From: Dipylidium caninum
Taxonomy: Eukaryota > Platyhelminthes > Cestoda > Cyclophyllidea > Dipylidiidae
Reading direction: 5' to 3'
Length of the DNA: 64,000 nt
NCBI GenBank assembly: GCA_017562135.1
Contig: QEYB01000266.1
Location: forward strand, 124,001-188,000
Shown: positions 9,875 through 21,271 of the stretch, one piece after another
Layout of the letters: every line of letters starts with the position of its first letter
Numbering within the stretch: the first letter of the stretch is position 1
Position numbers and translations under genes: made by a program
The notes under the pieces: model-generated
What the model was told of the DNA's origin: nothing
Seen by the model: only the letters and a program-made list of their open reading frames with translations
Databases searched by the model: none

Positions 9875-12800
9875 TGAGAACGAAATGCAACATTTGCATT
9901 GTTTTAGTGTGGTTTTTGTAGTTTTTTGTTTAGTATTTAAAGTGAGAGTTAATTTTCGTTTTTTTGTGTGTACAACCTAAGTATATATGATATCTAGCTT
10001 ATCTTTATCGTGACCTAACCCACGTCGTTTGTTGGTTTGTACTTTTGACATCACCATGTACTTTTTGTTATTTCTCTGTCATTACTCTTTGTGTGGGAGA
10101 TTTATCAGAACTCCGATCTATTTACTTCCAATTTCATAAGTGAAAGAGACCTGAAACACTTAAAATTTGTATTAGTGGTACTCAGGCGACCGGATTGAAT
10201 GGACGGCCCATTCGACGGGCAGTCAGAAGACAGAACATAGAATGAAAAGCGCCTATATCGCTGCCCTATATTTGCGTTGCGTTGCGTTGCCCTGTTACGA
10301 CAAGTGCTAGACTGTATATGCAGCAAATTGTATATACCCCGCACCCGCCACAATGTACATAAGCACTTGACCCTCCTCCCCCTCCCGCCTTTTTCCTCTT
10401 GTACTCTTCTCCTGCTCTAGTGATTTCGACCTCGCATCGGCGATTTAAGCGAAAATGGACATTACATTGTGTGAATGAGTGTTGTCGATGTCGCTGCCGT
10501 GTTGCCGCCAGCCCCAAAGACATCACGGTGACATTTCATCAAATTTAATCAGGATTGTGTAACTGCCTTTGAGGTAGTAATATCATAGACGGTCGTTTTG
10601 TATCGATCAAATAAACCTATTTTATGAAACTTGTGAGGTGCCCCACTTCCTAACTAGCTCCCAAACTTTATTTTTCGGATGGGTGAGCGGTGTTGGGAAA
10701 ATCCGGTTGATAGCCTTCCGGGCGGGCCCTGCAGAGGCGAGTTGGTCGGTTGGGACGATTGCCATCTGCCTCGGCCGTCCGGCTCCTGTCCTGCTGCGTT
10801 GTGCTTCGTGAGTCATGAAGCCATGGATGAAACCGAAAGGCCCGAGTTGTCCTGGGCGTTTCTGGCGCGGGAGTGGTTTGGATGCACCGGAGGAATTGTG
10901 AAACTAGTTGAGTTGGAGAGAGGCTGGTCGTTCTGGATGCCTGTCCATGTTATCACGAGGATCGTGCGTTCGAACAGAATGCATTTTTTTGCCAGCATGG
11001 ATAAGAGGGAACCACTTCAACCACTAAACGATGTGTTAATGGTTGATAAATTCAAATTACAAGCTAAATATTACACTTTAGTAAACATTGTTTCTTTTTA
11101 AAGTGCATTTGTCGGGTAATTGCGGCTTGTTTTAACAGCCACCTCCCTCGGAGCATCGCTCATGTCGCAAAACACAAGTGGCAAAGGCGGCGGACCTGTT
11201 CGTGCACGTGTGATTTCGTGGGGCTCGCATCACGGGCGGCGGTGGCACGTCAGTTGACCACGGCGGAGCGAGCGCGGAATGCTAATTTGCGCGTTCGCTT
11301 GTTGCGCCTGGCAGTGGTACCACGGTGTTTTAGACTTTTCGGGACCGCCCAACCGTACCACGTTGTGTCTTGCTTCTCCGAAGTTATGACAGGCGCAGGA
11401 GAGCTGGCCTTCTCACTTGCAGCGGCCTGTGGTTCCACCATTCACATGCACAGCTTGGCGCGTGTCCGGAGTCGAGAATTAATGCGCGATCTAACTTGTG
11501 TCAAGATTTAGAAGGATTGGGGAGTTTATGGCCCCGATCATCTGGTCCTGCCATCGCTACGAAACCCCAGAACACAGACACCGAGGCGTTCTTATCATCA
11601 CATGACTACTTAAATGCATATTCAGCCACCCCGCGGTAGGCTGCAGGGAGGACAGACCGCAGCCGAGGCGAAGTGTTACGAGCCCCGCGTGAGGAATAGT
11701 ACAGCGGTGGGTATATTTTCAACAACTGCTCGTGTCAGAACATTTGGGGTCTGCGGTAACACCAAAATGTCGTGTTTTGCTATTCAGTCTTCACTTGGCG
11801 TTGAAAGAACTAATTCCCTCGTGACTTAATCATCTCTACAGAAGTACAAAAGTTAATATTTTCGTTGTTCTTCCTTACTCACTCTTCAGTATATCTCACT
11901 TTTTCCTTAAATACTAAAACTCCGATCGGTGCACCCCCATCCCACGCACCCAGGGGCGACGTTTAGTAAACAACTTGTCAAATGTCCTTTGAAAAGGACT
12001 GTTTATTTGATTAGAAATTCAGCGAATGTCGTCATGGTTGCTCTGACCGAGCGCCTGTAGTGGGGTCATCAGCGCCGATTGTCATTGCTTAACAAAGTGG
12101 TGAAGGGCAGTTTCTCGCGTTGCCGCTCTCCTTTTACTCCTTACTCCGCGTGCGAAGGCAATCGCTCTGAACGAGCAGCCGGGTTCCCCCAGGCGGGGGA
12201 TACTATGTTCTTTCCCCAAACAACCTACCACTTCCTCTTTCATTGGATTTGTTCAAAGCAGAATTAAACACTCCACAGAGAAATACAAGCGTTTGTTTAA
12301 ACTGTCCCACCACCATCTTATTCGCCTCACACGTATTGCAAACTTTCCTGTTTCTGCCTAATCACCATTGCTTTTTGCGCGTAACCATGACTCCCAAGTA
12401 AAGGAAAAAGATTGTGGGTGTCTTGATTAGGGTTGACTACGTGTTCCCCTTTCGTTCGCACTTTATACTCCCACGCGAAACGTGGCAATTAGAATGGGGG
12501 CGGAGAGCTCGCCCACGTGACACGGAGTCCACCGAGTCCCCAATTTCGCTGTGATTTATTCGTGGTCAGCGCCCATCAAATCCCTTCCTCTAAATGTGCC
12601 GTGCTTTTGCACTTTTGCTTCCACCTCAATCTAATAAGCAGCGTTTGACATCCCTCGTTGTGTCCTGCGTCGCGTTCAGTCGTACTCCGGCAGGCGAGGA
12701 AGTTTTCACCTGCGCACTGAGTGGTTGGGTCGTGGAGACTGCGCTCATGGCCCAGAGGCCACTGTGTTTAACCAAGGCTTGCAACATCGTGGGATGAAGA

Positions 12801-13472
12801 GCACACACATACACACACGCAGGATTTCTAATCCATGGGCATTAAGGTTTGTAGATGAGTGATGGGGTTCCTCCGTGTTATCCCTTTTTAGTCCTCATCT
12901 ATGGAAAACTCTTGTGTCGCACGCAATAGTTACGGCTTCGCGGAGGTCTTTTTCCACCTCTTACTGTCTTCGCATTACAAAAAGTATCGTTTCTTTGGCA
13001 ATAAGTCTAAATTCATCTCTCAGCTCAGATTCATGTCTACTTACTTAACATTTCCACACTTGTCTGGATGGAAGAAAGCCAAAGAGAAGACCTTATAAGG
13101 TGGCCTTTGTCGGAGCTGAAATTTATTATTTACATTATAAAGCATTAGATTGGCCTCTGGGTTAAAAACGGATTCAAAAGAACGACTACTTTACTGGCCT
13201 TTGGTCCAACAGTAAATATTTTGGACGAAAAGCTTGAAGGCTTCACCTTACGGTGGAAGTGTCAAAATTAAACCTATGAGGCATGTGTGAAATTCTCTGA
13301 ATGACGGAGACGGCTTTGATTTGTGTCCAGGGGCCAGAGATCCGCATTGGGGCCGCCTCAAAGGGAGGAAGGCGAGGCGTTTGGACCGCGGCCAGGAGGC
13401 GGACGGACGTCGTCTCGGCCTGTCGGGTGGTATCGATCCTCCTGCGAACCGCGTGTCTCACATCGCTGACCC
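9875..13472. other. 3.6-kb stretch without a recognisable gene
   Basis: Bases 9890-10120 are T-rich on the plus strand and look like 3' UTR. A short GCGTT pentamer repeat sits at about 10274-10290. Longer plus-strand ORFs near 10679-11101 and 11218-11511 show no family motif and no splice-site pattern, so I do not call them. Composition alternates between GC-rich (10660-10900, 11200-11500) and AT-rich blocks. No RNA gene was recognised. Confidence 0.45.
10610..10615 (+). promoter_or_regulatory. Polyadenylation signal candidate for the Nup153-like gene
   Basis: AATAAA on the plus strand 736 bases after the putative stop. It is the first canonical hexamer that I see downstream. Confidence 0.35.
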
Positions 13473-15189
13473 ATGCTCCTCCTGAATATTGTCATTGCAT
13501 TAGTCCCCAGCACTGCAATCATCCTCTTCATTTGCCTCCACTCCATATATTTCCGCTACATTAGTCGGGGGAGGTGGACCAAAGTTTCGCCAACTTTACA
13601 AGCCGTCCAATTCCTCGAGGGTGCCAGTGCCGTCTGGAACAACCCCTTCTTCCTCGGGTTGGCCGGTGCCAAGTCCTTTTCACCCTGCACTTTCGCCGCA
13701 TACCTCTACCACGGTGACTTGTTGAGCTGGGGCCTCTTTCTTGTGCGACTCCTGGCGTTGATCATATGTGCAACTTTCTGGTGTTGGCTCTATCGCCTCG
13801 GATACGAGGGAGTGGGCCACTACCTCAATCACCGCTACAAAAATCAGTTTCTGGTTGCTTTATACAATGCGAATGTGTTGCTTGGAACAGTATACATATA
13901 CAAGAGCGATATCGGTCCCCTCGTGTACTCTTTGGTGGATTTTCTCAAAACAGGCGGTTCTCATAGTTTTGTATTTGTATGCTTCTTAACAGTTACCTCT
14001 GTCGGCGGTTTCAATGTGACCATTTTTGCGGTGATTGTGCACTGCTTGCTGGATTTGGTTGGGCAAATACTCGTAGTGATGTCGATTTCATCTGTCAAAG
14101 ACGTTGGAAGAGAATTCGTGTCCACCCCAATTTCACCTTGCTATTCAAACCTTGGCGTTGCGGAGTTCTTACCCGTCCTGTCGCAACTCATCACCATTCT
14201 GCCCACCTACCACTTCATTCGGACGGCCAGGAGTCCGAGGAAGCTTAAGTTAGCCATTGCGATATGCGCCATCGTTCTATTGTACGATCAGTTCTGGTCA
14301 ATGTTGCTGGCCTCAAAGGTGAAGGAGGCGGGTATCGACTACACAAACAAGACACAAAACGGGATGAAGCCACGCGCCTCTCTGTGGGTGAGGTCTTTCC
14401 TGAAATGGTTTTAATACGCCAAACATGTTCAAAAGGAAAAAAAATATTGTTACATGGAGTCCTGCAGCCACGACGAAGACTGCCTTATTTGAAAAAGAAC
14501 TTTGGGACCTCTCACCGGTGGTGGGGGCGATTGTTCTCTTCTGGTGCATGCTGGGCCAGCTCAACATGTTCACCGCCCTGCAACTGCACTCACTCACTGT
14601 GCACATCATGAAACACTGCACACCCGCGTGGCTGCGGAACGTTGTGGTCAGTTCGATATCGGAATTGAAGCTCTTCTACACGTGTGTCCGCTTCCTCGTC
14701 TCTATCGCCGTGTTAATGTTAATCGAGAACGGCATCTACGACCTCTCCTACACTGACTACAGGGGTTCGGCCGTTTACTTGCCTCGATTAGAGTCAACAT
14801 TAACCATAGCAGTGTGCATTGCCACTCTGATCGCCTGGGGACTTCGAACTGCCGATCCAGCCTTAATCATCACCCAAACCGTAGTGCAAATCATTGGCAT
14901 GTACTTCCTGCAAGAAATGCTCGGAAGAAATGCACAGATGGATTTTGTGACGAGCGAGATAATCTGGGAGGAGGGTTCAACGGCAAGGACAGAAAATATC
15001 TGCCAGACAGTCTGGCTCCCCACCCTGCTGACGTTTGTCCTGCTTCTTGTCACGCTGTCGGTGTTTGGCTGCTGTTCCTCCAGACGCGGTAGAAATGTCT
15101 CTCAGGACAATCTCAGGTGGTACGAGAATGGCACGGAGGAGGGGGCAATCGCCTCTAAGGATTCCAATTCGTCTGAAGGGCACCTTTAA
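13473..15189 (+). CDS. Multi-pass membrane protein, possibly a divergent aquaporin-11/12-like protein
   Basis: Two plus-strand reading frames, 13473-14392 and 14436-15189, join cleanly across a proposed 43-nt GT...AG intron to give about 557 residues. I count roughly ten hydrophobic segments, six before and four after the junction, and a polar, acidic, serine-rich C-terminal tail (E-G-A-I-A-S-K-D-S-N-S-S-E-G-H-L). I do not recognise the family with confidence. The short motifs F-S-P-C-T in the first half and T-A-D-P-A-L in the second resemble the altered NPC and NPA pore motifs of superaquaporins, and a downstream V-W-L-P-T-L fits the strand after the second motif. But the total length is about twice that of an aquaporin. 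Alternatives are two tandem genes or an unrelated transporter. An AATAAA follows at 15478. Confidence 0.55.
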
Positions 15190-16089
15190 AACTTTTTACA
15201 CTCATCAGAACCTCACTCCTTGCACACATGCACAAGTGTATTTATTAAAATGTTGATTATGACGCGATGTGCGCTTTGGCATCTTTGAAGTAAAGAGAAC
15301 TCTTCTGTCATTCATAATTTAGCTGCCTTAAGTTTGTTCATTCTTATGAAATGTCAAGTCTTTTTCTTCCCATCCCTTTTCAAAGCACACCCAAAATCAC
15401 CTTCTCACAATATCTCATTTAACGATCTGAAACATAAATGAGTTACATGAGTTACGTTTCATGTCAGCAGCAGTAGCAATAAATCTAGTCGATAAACAAG
15501 AAATAATTTTAACACGACATATTCACTTTAAGAAGTCTCTTTCCACCAACGAAAACAAATATAAATTGGACTCTCAACAAAAGGAGCTGACACCTCAGAC
15601 CGAGTCCGGGCGTTGCCGACCGAAGCTCGCTGTTACTATAACGAGATACTCTTCCACTCCAAGCGACAACAACAGTCCTTCTTGTCCCCAATAGGCAATC
15701 TGCCAAGCTGCCCTACCCTTTATGAGGCAAATAGCAGGATTTCTGCTGATGAATACATTAGTAAGTAAAGGTCACACGTCAGTCCACATAGTAAGATGAT
15801 TACGAAGATTAATTCAACACACTATTTTGTATCACTAAATGTTCAGTGAAGTGAAAAGTTTTCACTAGCAGAGAACTTATAGTACTCAATTTCAATCAGG
15901 CTGTGAAATGAAAGTAAATGTTCTATTAACCCTCGTTCGCAATCCAAAAATAGGCAACAGCTGACGCGGAGAGGTAAAAAACTAATGCATTTATAAGGAC
16001 ATAGGTGTGTCATTATGCTGCCGATCATAAGAAAAGTGGATTTACATCAAACACATAGACATCTGAATACGTTCGAATTGGCGGATTGT
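15190..16089. other. Convergent intergenic region between membrane-protein gene and LIG1
   Basis: The plus-strand gene ends at 15189 and minus-strand LIG1 ends at 16090, so this 900-bp segment should hold both 3' UTRs. A plus-strand AATAAA is at 15478-15483. No ORF here has a recognisable motif. Confidence 0.45.
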
Positions 16090-19000
16090 CTAATAGAAGT
16101 CTTCCTCATTCGCCTCACCCTGTTTGTGAGCGTTTTTAATCTGTTCCTGACTGCAGTACATCTGATAGACCTGTGCCGCCGTGGTTGCTTCCTCGGGTCT
16201 CTTGTCCTCGCGGACGCGGAGGAATCGAGGGAAACGCAACGATAGGCCCTTCTCGGGGTCGGCCTTGACAGGGCACAGACACACGTTGCAGGCGCAGAAA
16301 AGAGGGGGTGAGAGGAAAAAGGCAATGAGACGACTTACCATTCCTGCGGCAGCTTTGTGTGCGGGCGAGATGCTGATGTCTGCCGCCTTCACCTCCCAAA
16401 CCTGAACGGGTTCGAACCAATGGTCCGGTTGCAAATTCTTCGTGTACTGGTAGTAAGTCTTGGGCGAGGGGATTATGTGGTCCTTCAAGAAGTTTGACAA
16501 TTTCGCCAAATCTTCGTCTTTTAAGCCAGTCCCGACCTAGCATGGTTGGTAATAATAAGAATAAAAGCAAGACAATTAAGGAGCATGTGCACAGATTCTC
16601 ACTTTGCAAATAGTCTGATATTCTTCGTCGTCCGGATTGTAGCAGGAGAGGAGGAAGCCACCGTAGCGGCCGGTTCTTTTTCCGGCGCCATGAAAACCAC
16701 CGATCACGACCAAATCTAAGGTGTCACCAACGCCTTCGAGGTAGTCTTTCTTTAACTAATAAATGGGAAGTCAACATTGTATACATAAGAAGGCTCTAAA
16801 TAGCCCGTGATCCAAAAAACAAGTCGAAGGGTTTGTCTTACTTTCAGCCAGTTCCTCGAACGTTTAGCAATTTCGTAAGTGGCGTCCTTATCTAACGTTT
16901 TCACCATCAAACCCTCACAATTCCCTAAAATAGAGGAAAATTGTGACCCTTGTAAACATTAGAAAAGGAAAGGCAACTAGACAAGCTTGGTCGCATTTTT
17001 ATAAATTTAAGTCACCCGATGAGTCTACCATGAAAAAACGTACTAGTTAATGCAACTTTAGATATACAAATACTACTAGTACTGCTGATGGAGTAGCAAC
17101 CTACTTAGGGATTCTCTCAGATCCAACACAAACGTGTTCCTAAGTAAAGAATGATAAAAGCGTGTTTAAGAAAAGGGTCGCTAGAAGAAAATTTGGTGGT
17201 GACCTCAACAGCGCACGAAAAAAAAATATGATCTCATCAATTAGCAAATGAAATTTCCTCAAGAACTATCCAAAAGAAACCTGCCTTTAATGGATTCGTC
17301 CAAAAAACGAGCGATTTCGTCCGTATCAGAGCTGTCCAGGGAGGTGGCCAACATAAATTTGCCGGGAAGTATTGGAAACACAAGTCTATAAGAAAGGCAG
17401 TTTGAAGCACCCGAGTGCACAGATCATTAACACAAATGACGCGATATGAGTCGATGTTGTCGTAACTACCAACGTAGCCCCCATCAAACAACGAGAACAG
17501 TCAACAGAACTTGATACAGAATGATCGGCGATTTACGATAAGTTAAACGAAGTTAGAACATTTCCAACAACGGAAAACTATTCCTCTAAGTCTAACGGGA
17601 AACTGCAGTAACATCAAATAAGCAGACTAGTTGAGGGTATTAGCAGTCGGGCAATTTATTGTTAGACTAAACAGGCAAAGGTGAGCAGTTGTACGAAATA
17701 ATGTTCATTGAAGTTAGTAAAACATCAAATTAACGGTAACGATTCATAGAAACATGAATTGTTATAAGGAATATTAGTGCGAACACTAGACAGGGAAAAA
17801 AGATATCACCAAGTCCCAAATTTGTCGATAACACGTAGTTTCGATAGAAGTTTTACCAACCAATGACACTCCGCATCACAATGCATACACAGGAGCCGAA
17901 TGATAATCCCGCAAAATAAAATCCCATGAAATATATGCAATCCACACAAGAGAAGAGTGTACCCAATGGGATGAAGTAACGCACCTAAGGAGTTCTCGCC
18001 TCTTTCGCAAGGGTTGTTCAGTGAGGGGCACACCGTTTAAGAAAAGCAAATCAAATACGTAGACGCAAACACGAACTTTAACATCTTTAGCTTGCACGTC
18101 CTAGGAAATGAAATGAATACGTCTGTGAACTGCATAAATTTGACAATCCAATTACTGTAAAAAAGGTCCATTCAATAACAGAAAAAATGGTTCTAACTCA
18201 ACAATCGAAACAGCGCACAGTGTAAAGGATGATAAGGCATATAAACTACCTTCCGCTTCCTCGTACTGAGAACTTGGAAAGGAAGAATTTGTGCAGCGTC
18301 GACATCCCAGGCGACAGCCTCTGCGTCCAAAATAAAGGTATTCACAGAGGCATTCTTCTCGTGTATGACAATGGGGATCAACAGATGTGAGTAAATTACA
18401 AGCCTCGTCAGTGAGTTTAGCATGCTGAAGAACGTTGACAACCAAGTCGTTAACTATGTCTGGGTATTTTGAAGTGTTGTCTTCCTGATTACGCGAATAA
18501 ACCCGGACGCTACCATCCCGTAAGAGGTGAATCTAAAATTCAAATACGGAGTATTTCATAACGCATTCGCGAAAAACAGATTTCATAGCAACAAAGCAAT
18601 CATGTATTTAAGAAAAATCAGCAAGGAAATTAAGGTTAGTATTCATGAAAACGTAGGGAAAATAACTTGAATAAATTACTCTAGCGGTGAGCACAGGTGA
18701 GGAAACCAATAAAAACAATCCAGGCAATGCAATACGAAAAAAACAATACACAAGCACTTAGTAACTGGTCTCCAAGAGTAATTTCAATAACAATGTCCAT
18801 GCTCACAGGCAAACACGTTAAACTTAACGTGATGATTAAAAGTCTGATATCGGCAGAAGTTTTAGATTTAAAATGGATAGAAATTAGTTCCATGGCGAGT
18901 AAGTAGACAAGAGTTAGTGGTATTTAATGAAAATATCTTACGATTAAGGGCTCAAAACCTATTAACGCTAGTATATGAGCTTACCTGAGCACGCTCTCCA

Positions 19001-20721
19001 TCATACTTATATTCACACGTGAAGTCAGCCTGGTCAAAGCGTTTGAGAATTTCAGTAACCCCATGCGTTGGATGAGCCAGCATAGGTCGAAGTGGAATTC
19101 CTGGTGTAATGCAACACCGTTTATGAACACTGTCAGGCCCATCTTCCAGAAGGATCTGTGCGATCTTCTCGTAGTCTGGGCACTTCGCATAGGCTTGCTT
19201 CACGCGGCCCACCACTTCATCGCAATAAACTTTCCAGGATTCGACACCACCCTTAACTTTAAGGCTAGCATCCAATATATCCGCGGAGAGAGGCCGGCCA
19301 TCTGACAGCAGAGCTTGGATGGAGTGAAATGGTGTCAAAGCCACGGCCTGCCCCAACGCAGTCAGTACGGATTGTTCAGCCAACCCAACACGCAATTTGC
19401 CCTGAAGGCTCCGGATGAGATACTTCGCTTCACATTCACGACAAGCAACCAAGAGATTTTGGATCAACTTGACTTTTTTTGTTTGAGCCTATAGAAGAGA
19501 AGATAAGGGGTAGGTAAAAAAAGTCCAATATGCCCGAGACTCACTGAATTGCCGACCATGAGAGCTATCTCTCTCAAGCGATCAAACACTTGATGAATTG
19601 TTAGTGGTTTAGGTTTGCACATGGTCTGTTGCCGTGACCTAATTGCCTGAGATGATTGTTATTAGACAAAAACATCAATTTACCTCAGCCACGACTCCAA
19701 GATCACCAAGGCGATTTAGCTCCGATTTGATGCGATCAATGCTAGCACCTACAAAAGTATGAGCGTGATGCAAATATTACCAGTGGTAAGAGTTAGAGCT
19801 TTGATGAGAAGGCCTTCACCAACCCCCAGTTCTAAACCCTGATATGATGGTCCAAGTCGGTTGATTGACATATAGATGCAAGTAGGCAACTCTTCGGGAG
19901 AGAGGACACCCACTGAGCGGTAAAAATTTGACAGAACTTCGATGATTTTCAGGCGTCCAGAAATGCTCTCAATACACTCAAGTGTTCTGGCAAAGGCAAC
20001 ATAAGGGACTCTAAAAAAGTCAAAGAACATGATGGTTTACGGTTCATTTAGCCGCCAACATGCGTCGTCAACGGGATTAAAGTTTTCCTTGGAGGGATTG
20101 AAGTCTTCACTGAAGGGAATATAGTAAAGGAAAACGGAACTAACACTGTAGAAGGAATGGCGCTTGAACCTAAATAGGTAAATTAATTTCAGAATAATAA
20201 CCATCATGTTTTGTCCAGAATGTAGATGTGTTAAAGCGTTTTGCAGGATCTGTTTTTTTGGTTGGCGATGGTTTGCGCTTAGGCAACGGAATATAACACG
20301 ATTCATTCACAACCGTTGATTGTGCCTGTAAATAAGAATAGTTCAAGGAAACATATGTATAGAAAGTATCTGTTTGTAAAGAAATATGTAATAAGTATTC
20401 CAGATTAGTTTTGGAAATACCTCGACATTTTCAGAACGGGAAGCACGATTTGGCGATATGGCCTTATCTAGTCGGTATTAGAACAATAGGTATTTACCCT
20501 CGAGATTCAATAAATTGGTAGGGCCGCTAAATGACTGCTCTCCCAGTGAATCCCGTTCCCCATCAAAGTGGGAAACCCCTAAATCCGGTGCCGTTTCGCA
20601 CAGATAGGTTGCTGAAAAATAAAATAAGAAAGCTAGTACACTTCGCTTCTTCAAGGGAATCGTCACTCTCCAAATTTAAACGCCGTTTTTTCTTTGGCTT
20701 CGAGGATTCAGACGGACACAT
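16090..20721 (-). CDS. LIG1: DNA ligase I (ATP-dependent replicative ligase)
   Basis: Exons in minus order start at ATG 20721-20719 with a lysine-rich N-terminus. Conserved exons follow at 20109-20041, 20010-19781, 19748-19684, 19638-19545, 19488-18985, 18532 to about 18400, about 18345 to 18250, 18100-17985, 17385-17285, 16924-16842, 16755-16603, 16536-16339 and 16263-16090. The DNA-binding domain has V-P-Y-V-A-F-A-R-T and the G-L-E-L-G-V-G-E-G motif. The adenylation site is [10 protein letters not shown], with the lysine nucleophile in K-Y-D-G. Motifs [24 protein letters not shown] and the OB-fold tail L-S-L-R-F-P-R-F complete it. It seals nicks between Okazaki fragments and in excision repair. 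The exon join near 18345-18400 is unresolved, the donor after 17285 is GC rather than GT, and the join between about 20217 and 20109 is also uncertain. The N-terminal PCNA-binding motif was not located. Confidence 0.93.
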
Positions 20722-21271
20722 ACATTTAGATCTAAATTTACTTGACTTCGAATAGTGTGATTACTTCTCATCGGGTTTGCTCGCAAAGAAAGATCTAAAG
20801 AGTGAACAAAAATAACCAGTTACAGAATGGATTTTTGGGGCATATGATTCCGCAAAGCTGTTAATTCTCCCAGTGATCCCAGAGGTGACAGACTAAATAA
20901 AGTTGACAATGAGCAAACGGGTCGCAATAAGCTAACACGCATTGCAAATTACGCGGAAGAAAACGAACCAAATCTGCATCAAAAAATAAGTAATAAAGTA
21001 CAATAAACAATTAAATTACATTAACAATTAAAATGCTTAAAATAACCTTAAACTTTAAAACGGCAATATAATTTTGCGTAATGCATTCATTATGTCATTA
21101 AAATTCGTGAAAAAGCATTATTTTTTAACTTTACGGACGATTGTTTGATTAGCTATAATTTGTTAACATAGTTTATTTGTTTGGACGGCTTGGTATAACT
21201 GGCAATTTCAAAGAATTCCGATCCAAAGTCCTTGAGTCTCGCTGACGCGCTTCGGGCAGTATTTTTTATTT
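20722..21271. promoter_or_regulatory. Probable bidirectional promoter, LIG1 / GGPS1
   Basis: The two start codons lie head to head, 550 bp apart, with nothing coding between them. Bases 20980-21180 are very AT-rich. The geometry suggests a shared promoter or two closely spaced ones; trans-spliced leaders or 5' non-coding exons cannot be excluded. Confidence 0.4.

Noticed and set aside
10679..11101. 140-codon plus-strand ORF
   Set aside because: No motif, no splice context; composition changes within it and overlapping ORFs exist on the other strand.
16136..16609. 157-codon ORF overlapping the LIG1 3' exons in another minus frame
   Set aside because: It is a shadow of the conserved LIG1 reading frame.
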